A stretch of DNA of 64,000 bases from Nocardioides lianchengensis (GCF_900101465.1 NZ_FMZM01000002.1:62001-126000), one strand, 5' to 3'; shown: positions 48,237 to 57,489, counted from the first letter of the stretch. Program-made: numbers and translations. The notes: generated by a model from the letters alone, not told the origin.

Positions 48237-48702
48237 GTGAGCCAGCCGCCGCCCCCGCCGTACGCCGGGAATCCCTACGCCCGGCTCTTCCTCGGGCTGG
48301 CCGCGTCGGTCCCCCTGATCGCCGGGCTACGCCTGGCTGCTGGCCTCGCACGAGATCCGGACGGACGGCAACACCGGCGGCACCTCGTCCCAGTACACCG
48401 GCGGCGCCGGACCGGTCGTGCTGGTGACGCTCGGCGTGCTCGTGACCCTGGCGTTCTGGATCTGGAACACCTGCGTGCGCCAGGGTCGGACCGGCGCCAC
48501 GCTCGGCAAGTCCCACCTCGGCATCCGGGTGCTGAAGGAGAGCGCCGGCCGTCCGACCGGCGCCGGACAGACCCTCGTGCGCTGTCTGGCCCACTACGTC
48601 GACAGCCTGGTCTGCTACCTCGGCTGGCTGTGGCCGCTGTGGGACGACAAGCGGCAGACCACCGGCGACAAGTTCATGAGCACGGTCGTCGTCCTCAACT
48701 GA
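48237..48702 (+). pseudogene. RDD-family membrane protein, apparently frameshifted
   Basis: The GTG at 48237, with a leaderless -10, opens a Pro-rich start and one hydrophobic segment (VSQPPPPPYAGNPYARLFLG...SVPLIAG). The frame then leaves RDD-like sequence near 48330. The rest of the protein is in the next frame from about 48319: GYAWLLASHEIRTDGNTGG, a helix VVLVTLGVLVTLAFWIWNTC, then the RDD signature QGRTGATLGKSHLGIRVLKE and LWPLWDDKRQTTGDKFMSTVVVL. The first RDD helix (with its R..D motif) seems shortened. Either a real frameshift/deletion or a base-call error lies between 48290 and 48340. The 3' frame alone could start at 48418 but would lack the first helix. Confidence 0.6.
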
Positions 48703-48708
48703 GCGCCG

Positions 48709-51351
48709 TCACGACAGCCGCGCCACCAGCGGCAGCCGCGAGCGGGCGGTCAGCCCGACGACCGCGGCGGTGAGCAGCGGCAGCACGACCACGATGCCGA
48801 GGATCAGCAGCCACGGGACGTCGAGGAACGGGCCGACCTGAACCCCAGAGGGGGTGCAGGAGCCGGACCCGGTGATGACGCACGTCTCGCCTCCCATGGT
48901 CGTCAGCGGGCGGGACACGGCCATCCCTGGGACGAACCCGACCGCCGCGCCGAGCACGGCGCCGACGAAGCCGACCACCAGCGCGTACGACGCCGCCACC
49001 CCGCGACGGGTCCGCGGCGAGGCGCCGACGGCCGACAGCGTGGCTAGGTCGGGCCGGGCGTCCGACAGGGCCAGGAACGTCGCCGTCAGGGTGCCGCCCA
49101 GCATCAGCAGGGCGCCGAGGCCGGCCAGCACCAGCTGGATGATCAGCGTCTCGCCGTCGGCCCGGTAGCCGCGTTCGACGTACATCTCCTGGCCAGAGGC
49201 CGTCGCGGCCAGGACCTCGGTCACCGCCTGCTCCTGTTCCTCGGTGACGCGAGCGCCGGTGATCGCGACCGCGACGGTCGTCACCTCCAGGTCCATCTGT
49301 CGGGCCGCCGCGGGTGCCAGGACCGCCACCGGGCCGGTCGAGGCCGGGTCCACGTCGATCACGACAGCCGGCAGGGTGGCGCTCACCGGTCGCCCGATCG
49401 GCTCACCGGTCATGCCATCGGACCGCGCGACCCGCACTCCGACCTCGTCACCCCTCACCCCCCGGTCGGTGAAGGCGACGGCGCCGCCTGCGGCCAGGAC
49501 CCTGGCCGCGGACGTGCGCTCGTCCTCATCCACCCCCAGCAGCAGCGGCGGCAGCTCGTCGCCGACCAGCAGCGAGGAGCCGAGCACCGAGGAGCTGCTG
49601 CTCAGCAACCAGTCGTCGGAGCCGGCGGTCACCGTCACCTCGAGGTATTGCTCCTCGGTCGCGTCGCGCACGCCACGGATGTCGGTGGGCTCCGCCCCCG
49701 GGACCTCCCGCCCGATAGCGGTCCGGACCTGCTCGGCGTCCTGGCCGCCGAGGGTCGAGACGATCGCCGCCCCGGCCGGGAGCATCGGCGCGTACGTCGC
49801 CCTCGCCTCGGCGGCGTCGCTGCTGGTCGAGATGCCGAGCGCGACGACGCCGGTCACGGTGGCGGCGACCGCAGCCACGGCCGGCACGGTGCGGGTCCGG
49901 TGCCGGGCCGCATCACGTACGGCGAAGCGCAGGCTGAGCGGCAGCCGGCCGGCGAGCCGACCCAGCACGGCGAGCACGACCGGAACCAGCAGCACCATGC
50001 CCAGCACCGCCGGGATCGCCGCGGCCGCGATCAGCAGCTCGCCCCCCGGACGGGCCCCCAGCACGGCGCCGACGATCCCGACCCCGAGCAGCACCACCCC
50101 CAGCAGCGGCGAACGCAGGGACGGCTTGCGGTCCCCGCGCCGGCCGCCCAGCACCGCGACGATGTCCTGCCGAGAGGCGAGGTGGGCCGGGACGACCGCC
50201 GCCAGGAAGGCGCTCACCAGGCCGAAGCCGGCCACGCCGATCAGGGGCAGCCATGCCACCTGGAAGGGCCCGAGCCACGACGAGGTGAACGACTGCACCA
50301 GCGGGAGCAGGGCCGCCGCGAGGGCGATGCCGAGCAGGACACCGCCGACCGAGGCCACCGCACCGAGGACGATCGCGCTCGCCAGCACCACCCGGCGCGC
50401 CTGGGCGGGAGTGCCGCCACTGGCGGCGACCAGCGCCAGCGTCCGCGCCTGGCGCCGGGCCCCGACGGCGAACGACGGACCGGCCAGCAGCACCACCTCG
50501 AGCAGCGCCATCGTCACCACCAGCGCGGCGATCGCCAGGGCGGTCTCGTCGGTGGAGCTCTCGTAGACCTCGACCTCGCTGGGGACCTCCGAGGCCGGCG
50601 GCGGGTCCTCCAGGACCGTTCGGGAGTACGCCGACACCCCGCGCTCGTTGAGCGCGAGGACCTCGTCCCAGTCCATCGGTCCGCCGCCGACCAGCCAGGT
50701 GCGGCTCGTGTCGAACGTCTCGAAGCCGAGGCTGCCGACCAGGCCCGCCACGGCGGGCTCGGACCGGACCCGGCTGGACTCCGCAATGCCGACCACCACC
50801 GACTCGGGCGAGTCCTGGCCGCGCAGCCGCAGCGGGTCGCCGACGTCGTACCCCTTGTCGGCGAGCGCCTGGTTGACCACGACCTCCCCCGCCGCGCGGG
50901 GCAACCGACCGTCCGTCAGGTCGACGAGGCGCGCGGCGAGAGGGTCGGAGAGGTCGACCTCGGTGAGCTGCGCGTCGGTGGCCCCGCGGTCGGTTCGCAG
51001 CATCCCCCAGCCCTGGCGGACCTCCGTGAGCGGGCGGTCGCCGAGTGCCGCCGCGAGCTGCGCCGGTGTGAGCGCGGTGCCGCTGTCCTCGTCGTAGTCC
51101 AGGCCATCGTCGGGGTTGGGCGCCTGGGCGACCTCGTCGACCCCCTCGCGGACCGCGACCAGGGCGTCGGCGTCGCCCAGCTCGCGGTCGAGGCCCTCGA
51201 CGGTGCTGACGTTGGAGGTGGCGATCAGCACCGTCGCGGCCGTCACCCCGAGCACCGGCAGCGCGATCATCACCAGCACCAGCGCGCTGCGCGCCCGGGA
51301 GCGGAGGGCGTCACGCCAGGCGAGTCGCAGCGGCAGCCGCCAGCCCCTCAT
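48709..51351 (-). CDS. FtsX-like ABC transporter permease
   Basis: An 880-residue permease with the MacB/FtsX duplicated architecture. TM1 lies near 22-42, a large extracytoplasmic domain spans about 45-270, and three helices plus a further core lie between 275 and 500. A second extracytoplasmic domain spans about 510-720, and three C-terminal helices end in ARSRLPLVARLS. The sequence ARRQARTLALVAASGGTPAQARRVVL is the coupling helix region that meets the ATPase. It likely expels a lipophilic or peptide substrate or transmits force at the envelope. It is coupled by ATGA to the ATPase gene, downstream of the PadR regulator. Confidence 0.9.
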   Translation of the reverse strand: MRGWRLPLRLAWRDALRSRARSALVLVMIALPVLGVTAATVLIATSNVSTVEGLDRELGDADALVAVREGVDEVAQAPNPDDGLDYDEDSGTALTPAQLAAALGDRPLTEVRQGWGMLRTDRGATDAQLTEVDLSDPLAARLVDLTDGRLPRAAGEVVVNQALADKGYDVGDPLRLRGQDSPESVVVGIAESSRVRSEPAVAGLVGSLGFETFDTSRTWLVGGGPMDWDEVLALNERGVSAYSRTVLEDPPPASEVPSEVEVYESSTDETALAIAALVVTMALLEVVLLAGPSFAVGARRQARTLALVAASGGTPAQARRVVLASAIVLGAVASVGGVLLGIALAAALLPLVQSFTSSWLGPFQVAWLPLIGVAGFGLVSAFLAAVVPAHLASRQDIVAVLGGRRGDRKPSLRSPLLGVVLLGVGIVGAVLGARPGGELLIAAAAIPAVLGMVLLVPVVLAVLGRLAGRLPLSLRFAVRDAARHRTRTVPAVAAVAATVTGVVALGISTSSDAAEARATYAPMLPAGAAIVSTLGGQDAEQVRTAIGREVPGAEPTDIRGVRDATEEQYLEVTVTAGSDDWLLSSSSSVLGSSLLVGDELPPLLLGVDEDERTSAARVLAAGGAVAFTDRGVRGDEVGVRVARSDGMTGEPIGRPVSATLPAVVIDVDPASTGPVAVLAPAAARQMDLEVTTVAVAITGARVTEEQEQAVTEVLAATASGQEMYVERGYRADGETLIIQLVLAGLGALLMLGGTLTATFLALSDARPDLATLSAVGASPRTRRGVAASYALVVGFVGAVLGAAVGFVPGMAVSRPLTTMGGETCVITGSGSCTPSGVQVGPFLDVPWLLILGIVVVLPLLTAAVVGLTARSRLPLVARLS

Positions 51352-52070
51352 CGCCCCTGCCCGGCGTCGAGCAGCGCGTCGACCGGGGCGGACCCCGACT
51401 CGTCGACGACGACCCCGTCGCGCAGGAAGACCACCCGGTCGGCCCAGGCCGCGTGCCGGGCCTCGTGGGTGACCAGGACCCCGGCCGCACCCGCGTCGCA
51501 GCGGGCGCGCAGCAGCTGGAGGATGTCCTCGCCGGTCTCGGTGTCCAGGGCGCCGGTCGGCTCGTCGGCCAGGATCAGCCGCCGCTCCCCGACCACGGCC
51601 CGGGCGATCGCGACCCGCTGGGCCTGGCCGCCGGACATGTCGTCGGGGAACCGGTCGGCGAGGTGGCCGATCCCGACCTCGTCCAGCGCCAGTCGGGCGG
51701 CGGCCCGGGCCGCGCGCGGCCGCTGGCCGTCGAGCTCGAGCGGCAGCGCGACGTTCTCGGCGGCGGTGAGCGCGGGGATCAGGTTGAAGTCCTGGAAGAC
51801 GTAGCCGATGGCGGTACGGCGCATCCGCGCCCGGTCCTTCAGCCCGAGCGAGCCGAGGTCGGCGCCCTCGACCGTGACCGTCCCGGAGGTCGGGCTGTCC
51901 AGCCCGCCGGCCAGCGTGAGCAGGGTCGACTTGCCGGACCCGGACGGGCCCATCACCGCGACCAGCTCGCCCGCGGCGGCCGTGAAGGTGACGGACTTGA
52001 GGGCCTCGACGGCGCTCGCGCCCTCGCCGTGGACCCGGCTGACGCGGTCGAGGGTCAGCACGGCGCTCAT
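51348..52070 (-). CDS. ABC transporter ATP-binding protein (LolD/MacB type)
   Basis: A 240-residue ATPase that powers the adjacent permease. Walker A GPSGSGKST, Q-loop YVFQDFNLIPAL, signature SGGQAQRVAIARAVV, Walker B LILADEPTGALD, and the H-loop TH in VLVTHEARHAAW are all present. The FQDFNLIPALTAAENV stretch is typical of MacB/LolD-type exporters. It overlaps the 43-residue gene at 52067 (ATGA) and the permease (ATGA). Confidence 0.94.
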   Translation of the reverse strand: MSAVLTLDRVSRVHGEGASAVEALKSVTFTAAAGELVAVMGPSGSGKSTLLTLAGGLDSPTSGTVTVEGADLGSLGLKDRARMRRTAIGYVFQDFNLIPALTAAENVALPLELDGQRPRAARAAARLALDEVGIGHLADRFPDDMSGGQAQRVAIARAVVGERRLILADEPTGALDTETGEDILQLLRARCDAGAAGVLVTHEARHAAWADRVVFLRDGVVVDESGSAPVDALLDAGQGR

Positions 52071-52198
52071 CGGGTCGCCGCCGGACGGACGGGCCGCGGT
52101 CGTCGTACGAGCCGGAGGCGCAGCCGGGCCTGGTCGAGCCAGCGGGCCTCGGCCCGGGCGATCAGCGCGGCCTGGGTCGGCTGGAGCTCGCGGCTCAT
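52067..52198 (-). CDS. Small 43-residue protein resembling the PadR C-terminus
   Basis: A short gene between PadR and the ABC ATPase, overlapping both by ATGA (ATG 52198; TGA 52067-52069), so it is almost certainly translated. It reads MSRELQPTQAALIARAEARW then LDQARLRLRLVRRPRPVR. The piece EARWLDQARLRLR matches EIRWLDHCESRLRR near the end of the PadR protein encoded just upstream, suggesting a partial duplication of PadR's dimerisation helix. Basic, no membrane segment. Role unknown; it might bind PadR or the ATPase. Confidence 0.6.
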   Translation of the reverse strand: MSRELQPTQAALIARAEARWLDQARLRLRLVRRPRPVRPAATR

Positions 52199-52767
52199 CG
52201 GGCCTCCTCCTGGACGGGAGCGGACGCCGGCGCCGCGGACTGCTCGCGGGCCGCCCGTCGCAGCCGGGACTCGCAGTGGTCGAGCCAGCGGATCTCGGCC
52301 TCCGCGGCGAAGACCAGCGAGTCGAGGACCAGGCCCCAGGCCAGGTCGACCCGCTCCGCGCCGCGCTCGCTCCGCTTGAGCCGGGTGTAGTCCTGCAGCG
52401 CCTTCATGGTCGCGGTCCGCTGCTGCTGGATCACCCGGCCGACGTCGACACCCGGGACCGTCACCGCCAGCGCCAGCTTGATCGCCAGCTCATCGCGCGG
52501 CGGCTGGGTGCGCGCGACCGGGGTGGTGAACCAGGTCGCCACCTCACCGTGCCCGTCCTCGGTCAGTCGGTAGACCACGTGGCCCTCGTCGTCGGCCCCC
52601 GCGCCGGCCACCAGGCCGTCGCGCTCGAGCCGGGTCAGGGTCGTGTAGACCTGCCCGACGTTGAGCGGCCAGGTGCCGCCGGTGCGCTGTTCGAACTCGC
52701 TGCGGAGCTGGTAGCCGTACATCGGGCCCTGCTCGAGCAGCGCCAGGAGTGCCTGCCTGACCGACAT
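52195..52767 (-). CDS. PadR-family transcriptional regulator
   Basis: A 190-residue repressor. The winged-helix domain (about 1-85) shows SVRQALLALLEQGPMYGYQLRSEFEQRTGG and VGQVYTTLTRLERDGLV; the C-terminal helical dimerisation part includes PRDELAIKLALAV and ends with a longer coiled segment. PadR proteins often control neighbouring multidrug ABC exporters and are released by ligand binding. It is first in the operon with the 43-residue gene and the ABC transporter, and its ATG at 52767 follows GGAGG. A palindrome GGTATGTATACC lies 29 bp upstream. Confidence 0.9.
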   Translation of the reverse strand: MSVRQALLALLEQGPMYGYQLRSEFEQRTGGTWPLNVGQVYTTLTRLERDGLVAGAGADDEGHVVYRLTEDGHGEVATWFTTPVARTQPPRDELAIKLALAVTVPGVDVGRVIQQQRTATMKALQDYTRLKRSERGAERVDLAWGLVLDSLVFAAEAEIRWLDHCESRLRRAAREQSAAPASAPVQEEAR

Positions 52768-52795
52768 CGTTGACCTCCACGGTCCCTAGATACTC

Positions 52796-52807
52796 GGTAT
52801 GTATACC
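52796..52807. promoter_or_regulatory. Putative PadR operator
   Basis: GGTAT-GT-ATACC, a dyad with 5-bp arms in the divergent promoter region. PadR proteins commonly bind ATGT/ACAT- or TATAC-rich palindromes. It could also affect the divergent dehydrogenase gene. Confidence 0.5.
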
Positions 52808-52839
52808 ACGTATGCACCCGGCGGGGCAGGACGTTCGGG

Positions 52840-52845
52840 CACACT
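52840..52845 (+). promoter_or_regulatory. Candidate -10 for leaderless SDR gene
   Basis: CACACT ends 6 nt before the ATG at 52852. Confidence 0.4.
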
Positions 52846-52851
52846 CGGCCC

Positions 52852-53610
52852 ATGCCCACCACCCTGATCACCGGCGCGTCCTCCGGGCTCGGCGCCGAGA
52901 TGGCCCGCCAGCTCGCAGCGACGGGCGAGGACCTCGCGCTGTGCGCCCGTCGTACCGACCGGCTGGAGGAGCTGCGGGCCGAGATCCTCGCCGCGCACCC
53001 CGACCGCCGGGTGGCGGTCCGCGCCCTCGACGTCAACGACCACGAGCAGGTCTTCGAGGTCGTGCGGGCCTTCCGGGCCGACCTCGGCACCCTCGACCGG
53101 GTGATCGTGAACGCCGGCCTCGGCAAGGGCGCCCCGCTCGGCACGGGCGGCTTCGCGGCCAACAAGGAGACCGCGACGACCAACTTCGTCTCGGCCCTGG
53201 CCCAGTGCGAGGCCGCGATGGAGGTCTTCCGCGACCAGCGCGCCGGCCACCTGGTGGTGATCTCGTCGATGTCCGCGATGCGCGGGCTGCCCAAGACGCT
53301 GACGACGTACGCCGCCTCGAAGGCCGGCATCGCCCACCTCGCGGAGGGGCTGCGGACCGAGCTGCACGGCACCGAGCTCGGCCGGACGGTGCACGTCACC
53401 GTGCTCTACCCGGGCTACATCGCCTCGGAGATGAACGAGAAGGTCGCCCAGCGCACTCCGCTGATGTCGACGACCGAGAAGGGCGTGCAGGCCATGGTCG
53501 CGGCGATCGAGAAGCGGGTCGGCTCCGCCTGTGTGCCCCCGCTCCCGTGGGCGCCGCTGTCGCTCGTGATGAAGCACGCCCCGCTGCCGGTGCTGAAGCG
53601 GCTGATCTGA
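52852..53610 (+). CDS. Short-chain dehydrogenase/reductase
   Basis: A 252-residue classical SDR with NAD(P) motif TLITGASSGLGAEMARQLA, an arginine after strand 2 (CARRTDRLEEL) pointing to NADPH, and VIVNAGLG replacing the usual NNAG. The catalytic Ser is in VVISSMSAM, and the YxxxK is TYAASKAGIAHLAEG. The C-terminus (VPPLPWAPLSLVMKHAPLPVLKRLI) is hydrophobic and may touch the membrane. Substrate unknown. It stands alone, divergent from PadR and convergent with the protease, with a strong hairpin after it. Confidence 0.9.
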   Translation: MPTTLITGASSGLGAEMARQLAATGEDLALCARRTDRLEELRAEILAAHPDRRVAVRALDVNDHEQVFEVVRAFRADLGTLDRVIVNAGLGKGAPLGTGGFAANKETATTNFVSALAQCEAAMEVFRDQRAGHLVVISSMSAMRGLPKTLTTYAASKAGIAHLAEGLRTELHGTELGRTVHVTVLYPGYIASEMNEKVAQRTPLMSTTEKGVQAMVAAIEKRVGSACVPPLPWAPLSLVMKHAPLPVLKRLI

Positions 53611-53624
53611 GCCGGACGCGGAAC

Positions 53625-53654
53625 GGCGCCCGGGACCACGAGGTCCCGGGCGCC
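53625..53654. terminator. Strong bidirectional terminator hairpin
   Basis: GGCGCCCGGGACC (53625-53637), loop ACGA, GGTCCCGGGCGCC (53642-53654): a perfect 13-bp stem between the convergent SDR and subtilase genes. Confidence 0.8.
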
Positions 53655-53676
53655 GCCCGTCGTACGGCGGAGCGCG

Positions 53677-56600
53677 CTACGGCGTGACGACCGAGACGTA
53701 CGTCGGGTCCTTCGACCCGGCGTAGGTCAGGTAGCCGTAGTAGCGCGTGGCCGGGGTGAGGCCGGTCCACGAGAGCCGGAACGACGTCCGCTTGCTGGCG
53801 GTGACGGGCACCGGGTTCGGCGTGGCGGTCAGCGCCCCCTCGTCGGGGGCCCCGCCGATGCCAAAGTAGCGCACCTCATAGGGCATCGGGCTGCCGGCCG
53901 TGCCGGCCGAGAACCCGTTGACCGCGGCCAGGTAGGTGCCGGCCGGGAGCCCGGTCAGCGTGACCGCCTCGTCGGCGCTGCCGGTCGCGACCTCGGCGAC
54001 CAGGGCGGCGGTGGCCGGGTCCTGGGCGCAGGACGACACCGACAGCAGGAACATGTCGAGGTCGGCGCTGTCGTCGGCCGAGTCGAGCTCGAAGCGGGCC
54101 CGGTCGGTGCCGGGCGCCACCGTGACGCACTCGTACTCGGTCGCCCGGGTGGCCACGCTGCCGGCCGACACGACGGCGGGCGTCAGCCCGGCGGTGGTGA
54201 CCCGGACGCTGCCGGTGGTCCCGGCGGTGATCGGGACGTCCGCCGTGCCGGCGACGCCGCTGCCGGTGACCAGGTCGGGCGCCGTGACGGCGACTGGCTG
54301 GAGCGCGACCGGCAGCCGCACCTCGGTCGGACCGCTCAGCCGCACCGCGCCCTTGGCCCACTTGTCGAGCGGGGCGGAGGTGCGGGTGAAGGTGAACCGC
54401 ACCCGGATCAGGTCGTTGGCCCGGCTGGACCGGACCTTCTTCACGCTGGACCGGACCTTGAAGCCGGGCACCGTGCCCTTGACGCGCCACACGCCCTTCG
54501 AGGTCGCCCGGAAGGTCCGGACGAACGAGACCTTGCCGGTGACGCCGCTCTTGGCCATCGAGGGGACGTTGAGGTCCTTGGCCGCGATCGCCGGGGTGCC
54601 GGTGTCCAGGCCCTGGCCCGTGATGAAGCCGCGCCAGTCCTTGCCGCTCGTCGTGACGAACAGGCCCGGCTTCAGGAGCTTCCGGGGCCGGACCTGGCCC
54701 GCGCCCTGGCCGAACCAGTCGCTCGACTTCTTGCCCTTCGCGTTGCGCGCGCTCGTGGCCGTCGTCATCATCGCCGACTTGATCTCCATCGGCGTCCAGC
54801 GCGGCTTCACGCCCTGGACGAAGGCCGCGAGGCCCGCGATGTGCGGGGCGGACATCGACGTACCGGAGTAGAGGTCGAAGCGGCGGCCCTGGTTGGACGG
54901 CGGCGAGACGGCGGCGAGCACGCTCACTCCGGGGGCCGAGATGTCGGGCTTGAGGATGTCGCTGTCGTTGGCCAGCGCCGGACCGCGGGAGGAGAAGCCG
55001 CCGACCTGCGGGAGCGGCGCCTTCTTGCGGGTGGTGTTGCCCTTGTCGAAGCGGGCCCGCGCGGGACCGTCCGCGGCGAGGTAGCGCAGCACCTTCGGCA
55101 GGTCGAGGTGGCTGATGTGCACCGTGGGTACGGCGTGGAACTCGGCGTCCAGGCTGCCCTCGGTCGGGTTGGCGAGGATCATCGCCTTGCCGCCAGCCCG
55201 CTTGACCTCGGCGCTCTTGGCGGTCCGCGCCTGGACTCCGCGCAGGCAGAGCACCATGGTGCCCTTCACCTTCGCCGGGTCGAGCGTGTTCGGCCCGCAC
55301 AGCGCGGCGTCCTCGGCGGCGACGCCGGCCTTGCCCGCGTCACGCGCGGAGATGAGCCGGAGGCCCTTGATGCGCCGGTCGACGACGGAGGCGCCTACGA
55401 TCCTGCGGCCGTTGCCGAGCCGGACGGTGTTCTCCAGGTTGGCGTGGGTGGTCGCGGCGACGGTGGTCAGCCACGGGCTGTTGTGGGCGACCGTCGAGGC
55501 CCCCGGACCGCTGTTGCCGGCGGAGGCGCTGACGAAGACGCCGGCCTCGGCCGCGCCCTCGAAGGCGAGCTCGACGACGTCGAGGACGGTGTCGGTGGCA
55601 CCCGAGATCGAGAAGTTCAGGATGTCCGCGCCGTCGGCGACGGCGTCGTCGATGGCCGACAGGATGGCGCTGTTGTAGCAGCCGCCCGTGTCCTCGTCGG
55701 TGTCCTCCCAGCAGACCTTGTAGACCGCGAGCTTCGCGGCCGGGGCCATGCCGGAGATCGGGCCGAAGTCGCGGCCCTCGACCTTCGAGTGCCGGACCCG
55801 GTTGCCGGCGGCCGTGCTGGCCGTGTGGGTGCCGTGGCCGTCGCCGTCCCGGGTCGAGATCGACTCGTCGGGCGAGATCTCGGCGGCCGGCGTCTCCGCG
55901 AGGAAGGCCTCGGGGTAGTAGCGGGCACTGATGATCTTGGTGTTGCACAGCGAGACGGTCCAGGCCTCGCCCTTCTCGCACTCACCGGTGAAGACCTCGC
56001 CGTCGGCCTTCTCCATCCTGGTCTTCGTGCCGTCGCGGGAGATGTCCCACTTCGTCTTCGGCTTCTTCGACAGGCTCCGGCCGGAGAAGGACTTCGACTC
56101 CGGCCAGATGCCGCTGTCGAGGTCGGCGATCACCACGCCGTCGCCGGCCCGCTTCATCCCGCCGGCCGCGGCCCAGGCGCCCCGCTTGCCGGTCAGGCCG
56201 AGGAACTTCGGGCTGTTCCAGGTGTCGAGCTTGCGGGCCTCGTCGCGCTCGACGGCGAGCACCCGCCGGTCGGTCGCGAGGGCCAGCGCCTGCTCGCCGG
56301 TCAGCTCGGCGGAGAAGCCGTTGGTGGCGACGGTGTAGCTGGTCGCGACCTTGGCCCCGACGCCCTTCGCGAGCGCGTCCTGGCTCGAGCGCAGGTGGGC
56401 GGCGTAGCGCCGCGCGGCCGAGGTGTCGTCGCGGAAGGCCGCGCCGGGCGCGGCCTTGGTCGCGGGGATCCCCTTCGTGCCGCCGTCGTACCCGGCGACC
56501 GAGGGGTCGCGCAGGACGACGACGTACCGGCCGTCCTTGAACGTCGTCGGCTTGCCGGCGGCGACGGTCCGCCCGACGTCGGACCCGTCGGCGGCGGAGG

Positions 56601-56697
56601 CCGGCGCGGCCGGCGCGGCGGCGAGCAGGGCGGCGACGACCGCCCCGACCGAGACGAGGCCGACGAACCGGCGTGATCCTGAGCTGTGTTGGCGCAC
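53677..56697 (-). CDS. Secreted S8 family serine protease (subtilase)
   Basis: A 1006-residue exported subtilisin-like protease. Signal peptide 1 to about 35. An I9 inhibitor propeptide lies within about 55-155. The catalytic domain holds Asp194 (DLDSGIWPE), His288 (GDGHGTHTAS) and Ser614 (SGTSMSAPHIAG), with the oxyanion asparagine in SASAGNSGPG. Between His and Ser sits a protease-associated domain (about 430-570), an arrangement like plant and actinobacterial extracellular subtilases. The C-terminus has an Fn3-like domain and a pre-peptidase-type beta domain. The GTG at 56697 follows AGGAG seven bases upstream. It degrades extracellular protein. Confidence 0.93.
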   Translation of the reverse strand: MRQHSSGSRRFVGLVSVGAVVAALLAAAPAAPASAADGSDVGRTVAAGKPTTFKDGRYVVVLRDPSVAGYDGGTKGIPATKAAPGAAFRDDTSAARRYAAHLRSSQDALAKGVGAKVATSYTVATNGFSAELTGEQALALATDRRVLAVERDEARKLDTWNSPKFLGLTGKRGAWAAAGGMKRAGDGVVIADLDSGIWPESKSFSGRSLSKKPKTKWDISRDGTKTRMEKADGEVFTGECEKGEAWTVSLCNTKIISARYYPEAFLAETPAAEISPDESISTRDGDGHGTHTASTAAGNRVRHSKVEGRDFGPISGMAPAAKLAVYKVCWEDTDEDTGGCYNSAILSAIDDAVADGADILNFSISGATDTVLDVVELAFEGAAEAGVFVSASAGNSGPGASTVAHNSPWLTTVAATTHANLENTVRLGNGRRIVGASVVDRRIKGLRLISARDAGKAGVAAEDAALCGPNTLDPAKVKGTMVLCLRGVQARTAKSAEVKRAGGKAMILANPTEGSLDAEFHAVPTVHISHLDLPKVLRYLAADGPARARFDKGNTTRKKAPLPQVGGFSSRGPALANDSDILKPDISAPGVSVLAAVSPPSNQGRRFDLYSGTSMSAPHIAGLAAFVQGVKPRWTPMEIKSAMMTTATSARNAKGKKSSDWFGQGAGQVRPRKLLKPGLFVTTSGKDWRGFITGQGLDTGTPAIAAKDLNVPSMAKSGVTGKVSFVRTFRATSKGVWRVKGTVPGFKVRSSVKKVRSSRANDLIRVRFTFTRTSAPLDKWAKGAVRLSGPTEVRLPVALQPVAVTAPDLVTGSGVAGTADVPITAGTTGSVRVTTAGLTPAVVSAGSVATRATEYECVTVAPGTDRARFELDSADDSADLDMFLLSVSSCAQDPATAALVAEVATGSADEAVTLTGLPAGTYLAAVNGFSAGTAGSPMPYEVRYFGIGGAPDEGALTATPNPVPVTASKRTSFRLSWTGLTPATRYYGYLTYAGSKDPTYVSVVTP

Positions 56698-56844
56698 GTG
56701 CAGACTCCTGACTCTGGTGCCCGGTCGAGCGCAGGCGCGTGCGACCCCAGGGCATCTTTACCCAAAGTGATCAGTCTTCCCTGGTCAAGAGAGGTGGGCC
56801 GGAAACCTCCGTCATCACCCGTTCGTGCGGGGTCCACCCGGGGT

Positions 56845-57489
56845 TCAGCGATAGGTGAGCGTGTCCCCGACCAGGTGCGGGTGCTCGTTGAAGGTGAGCA
56901 GCCGGGTACCGCTGCGGCCCACGACCACCCGGGTCACCGAGCTGTTGACCAGCACCGTGTTGAACGCCGACCAGAGCCGGGCGGGGTCGGTCGGGTCCAC
57001 CAGGCTCGCGGCGGCCGCGCCGATCGGGCCACCGGAGGTCACCACGACCACGGTCCCGGTGCGGGCGCGGTCGACGGCCCGGTCCAGGGCGGCCCGGGTG
57101 CGGGCCAGGAAGGCGTCGTACGACTCGCCGCCCTCGTGGACGTGGCCGGCCACCCAGCGGGCGGTGGCCCGCTCGAAGAGGTCCTGGAAGGCCCGCCGGT
57201 CGGTCGGCAGCTCCTCCCCCATCGCGCCCACCAGGGTCACGTGGTCGAACTCGTCCCAGTCGCCGTCCACCTGGGGTACGACGCCCCAGCCCGAGCTCTC
57301 CAGCATCGCCTCGGCCGTCTCGCGGTGTCGGCGCATCCCGCCGCGCACGACGGCGTCGGGCCGTACGCCGAGGCCCGCGAGGTGCGCGCCGAGCAGCCGG
57401 CCCTGCTCGTGGCCGGTCGGCGAGAGCACGTCGTAGTCGTCGGCCCCGAAGGACGCCTGGCCGTGCCGGACGAGGAGGAGCAGCCCCAT
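56845..57489 (-). CDS. Histidine phosphatase family protein
   Basis: A 214-residue phosphatase of the phosphoglycerate-mutase-like branch. The phosphoacceptor motif LLLVRHGQASFG holds the catalytic His near residue 9; the second histidine is expected in VVTSGGPIG, where the usual VxHGG is VTSGG, so the second catalytic His is replaced by Ser here. That missing residue may mean altered activity. The ATG at 57489 overlaps the stop of the kinase gene by one base. It is last gene of a phosphatase-kinase-SDR-dehydrogenase operon. Confidence 0.82.
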   Translation of the reverse strand: MGLLLLVRHGQASFGADDYDVLSPTGHEQGRLLGAHLAGLGVRPDAVVRGGMRRHRETAEAMLESSGWGVVPQVDGDWDEFDHVTLVGAMGEELPTDRRAFQDLFERATARWVAGHVHEGGESYDAFLARTRAALDRAVDRARTGTVVVVTSGGPIGAAAASLVDPTDPARLWSAFNTVLVNSSVTRVVVGRSGTRLLTFNEHPHLVGDTLTYR

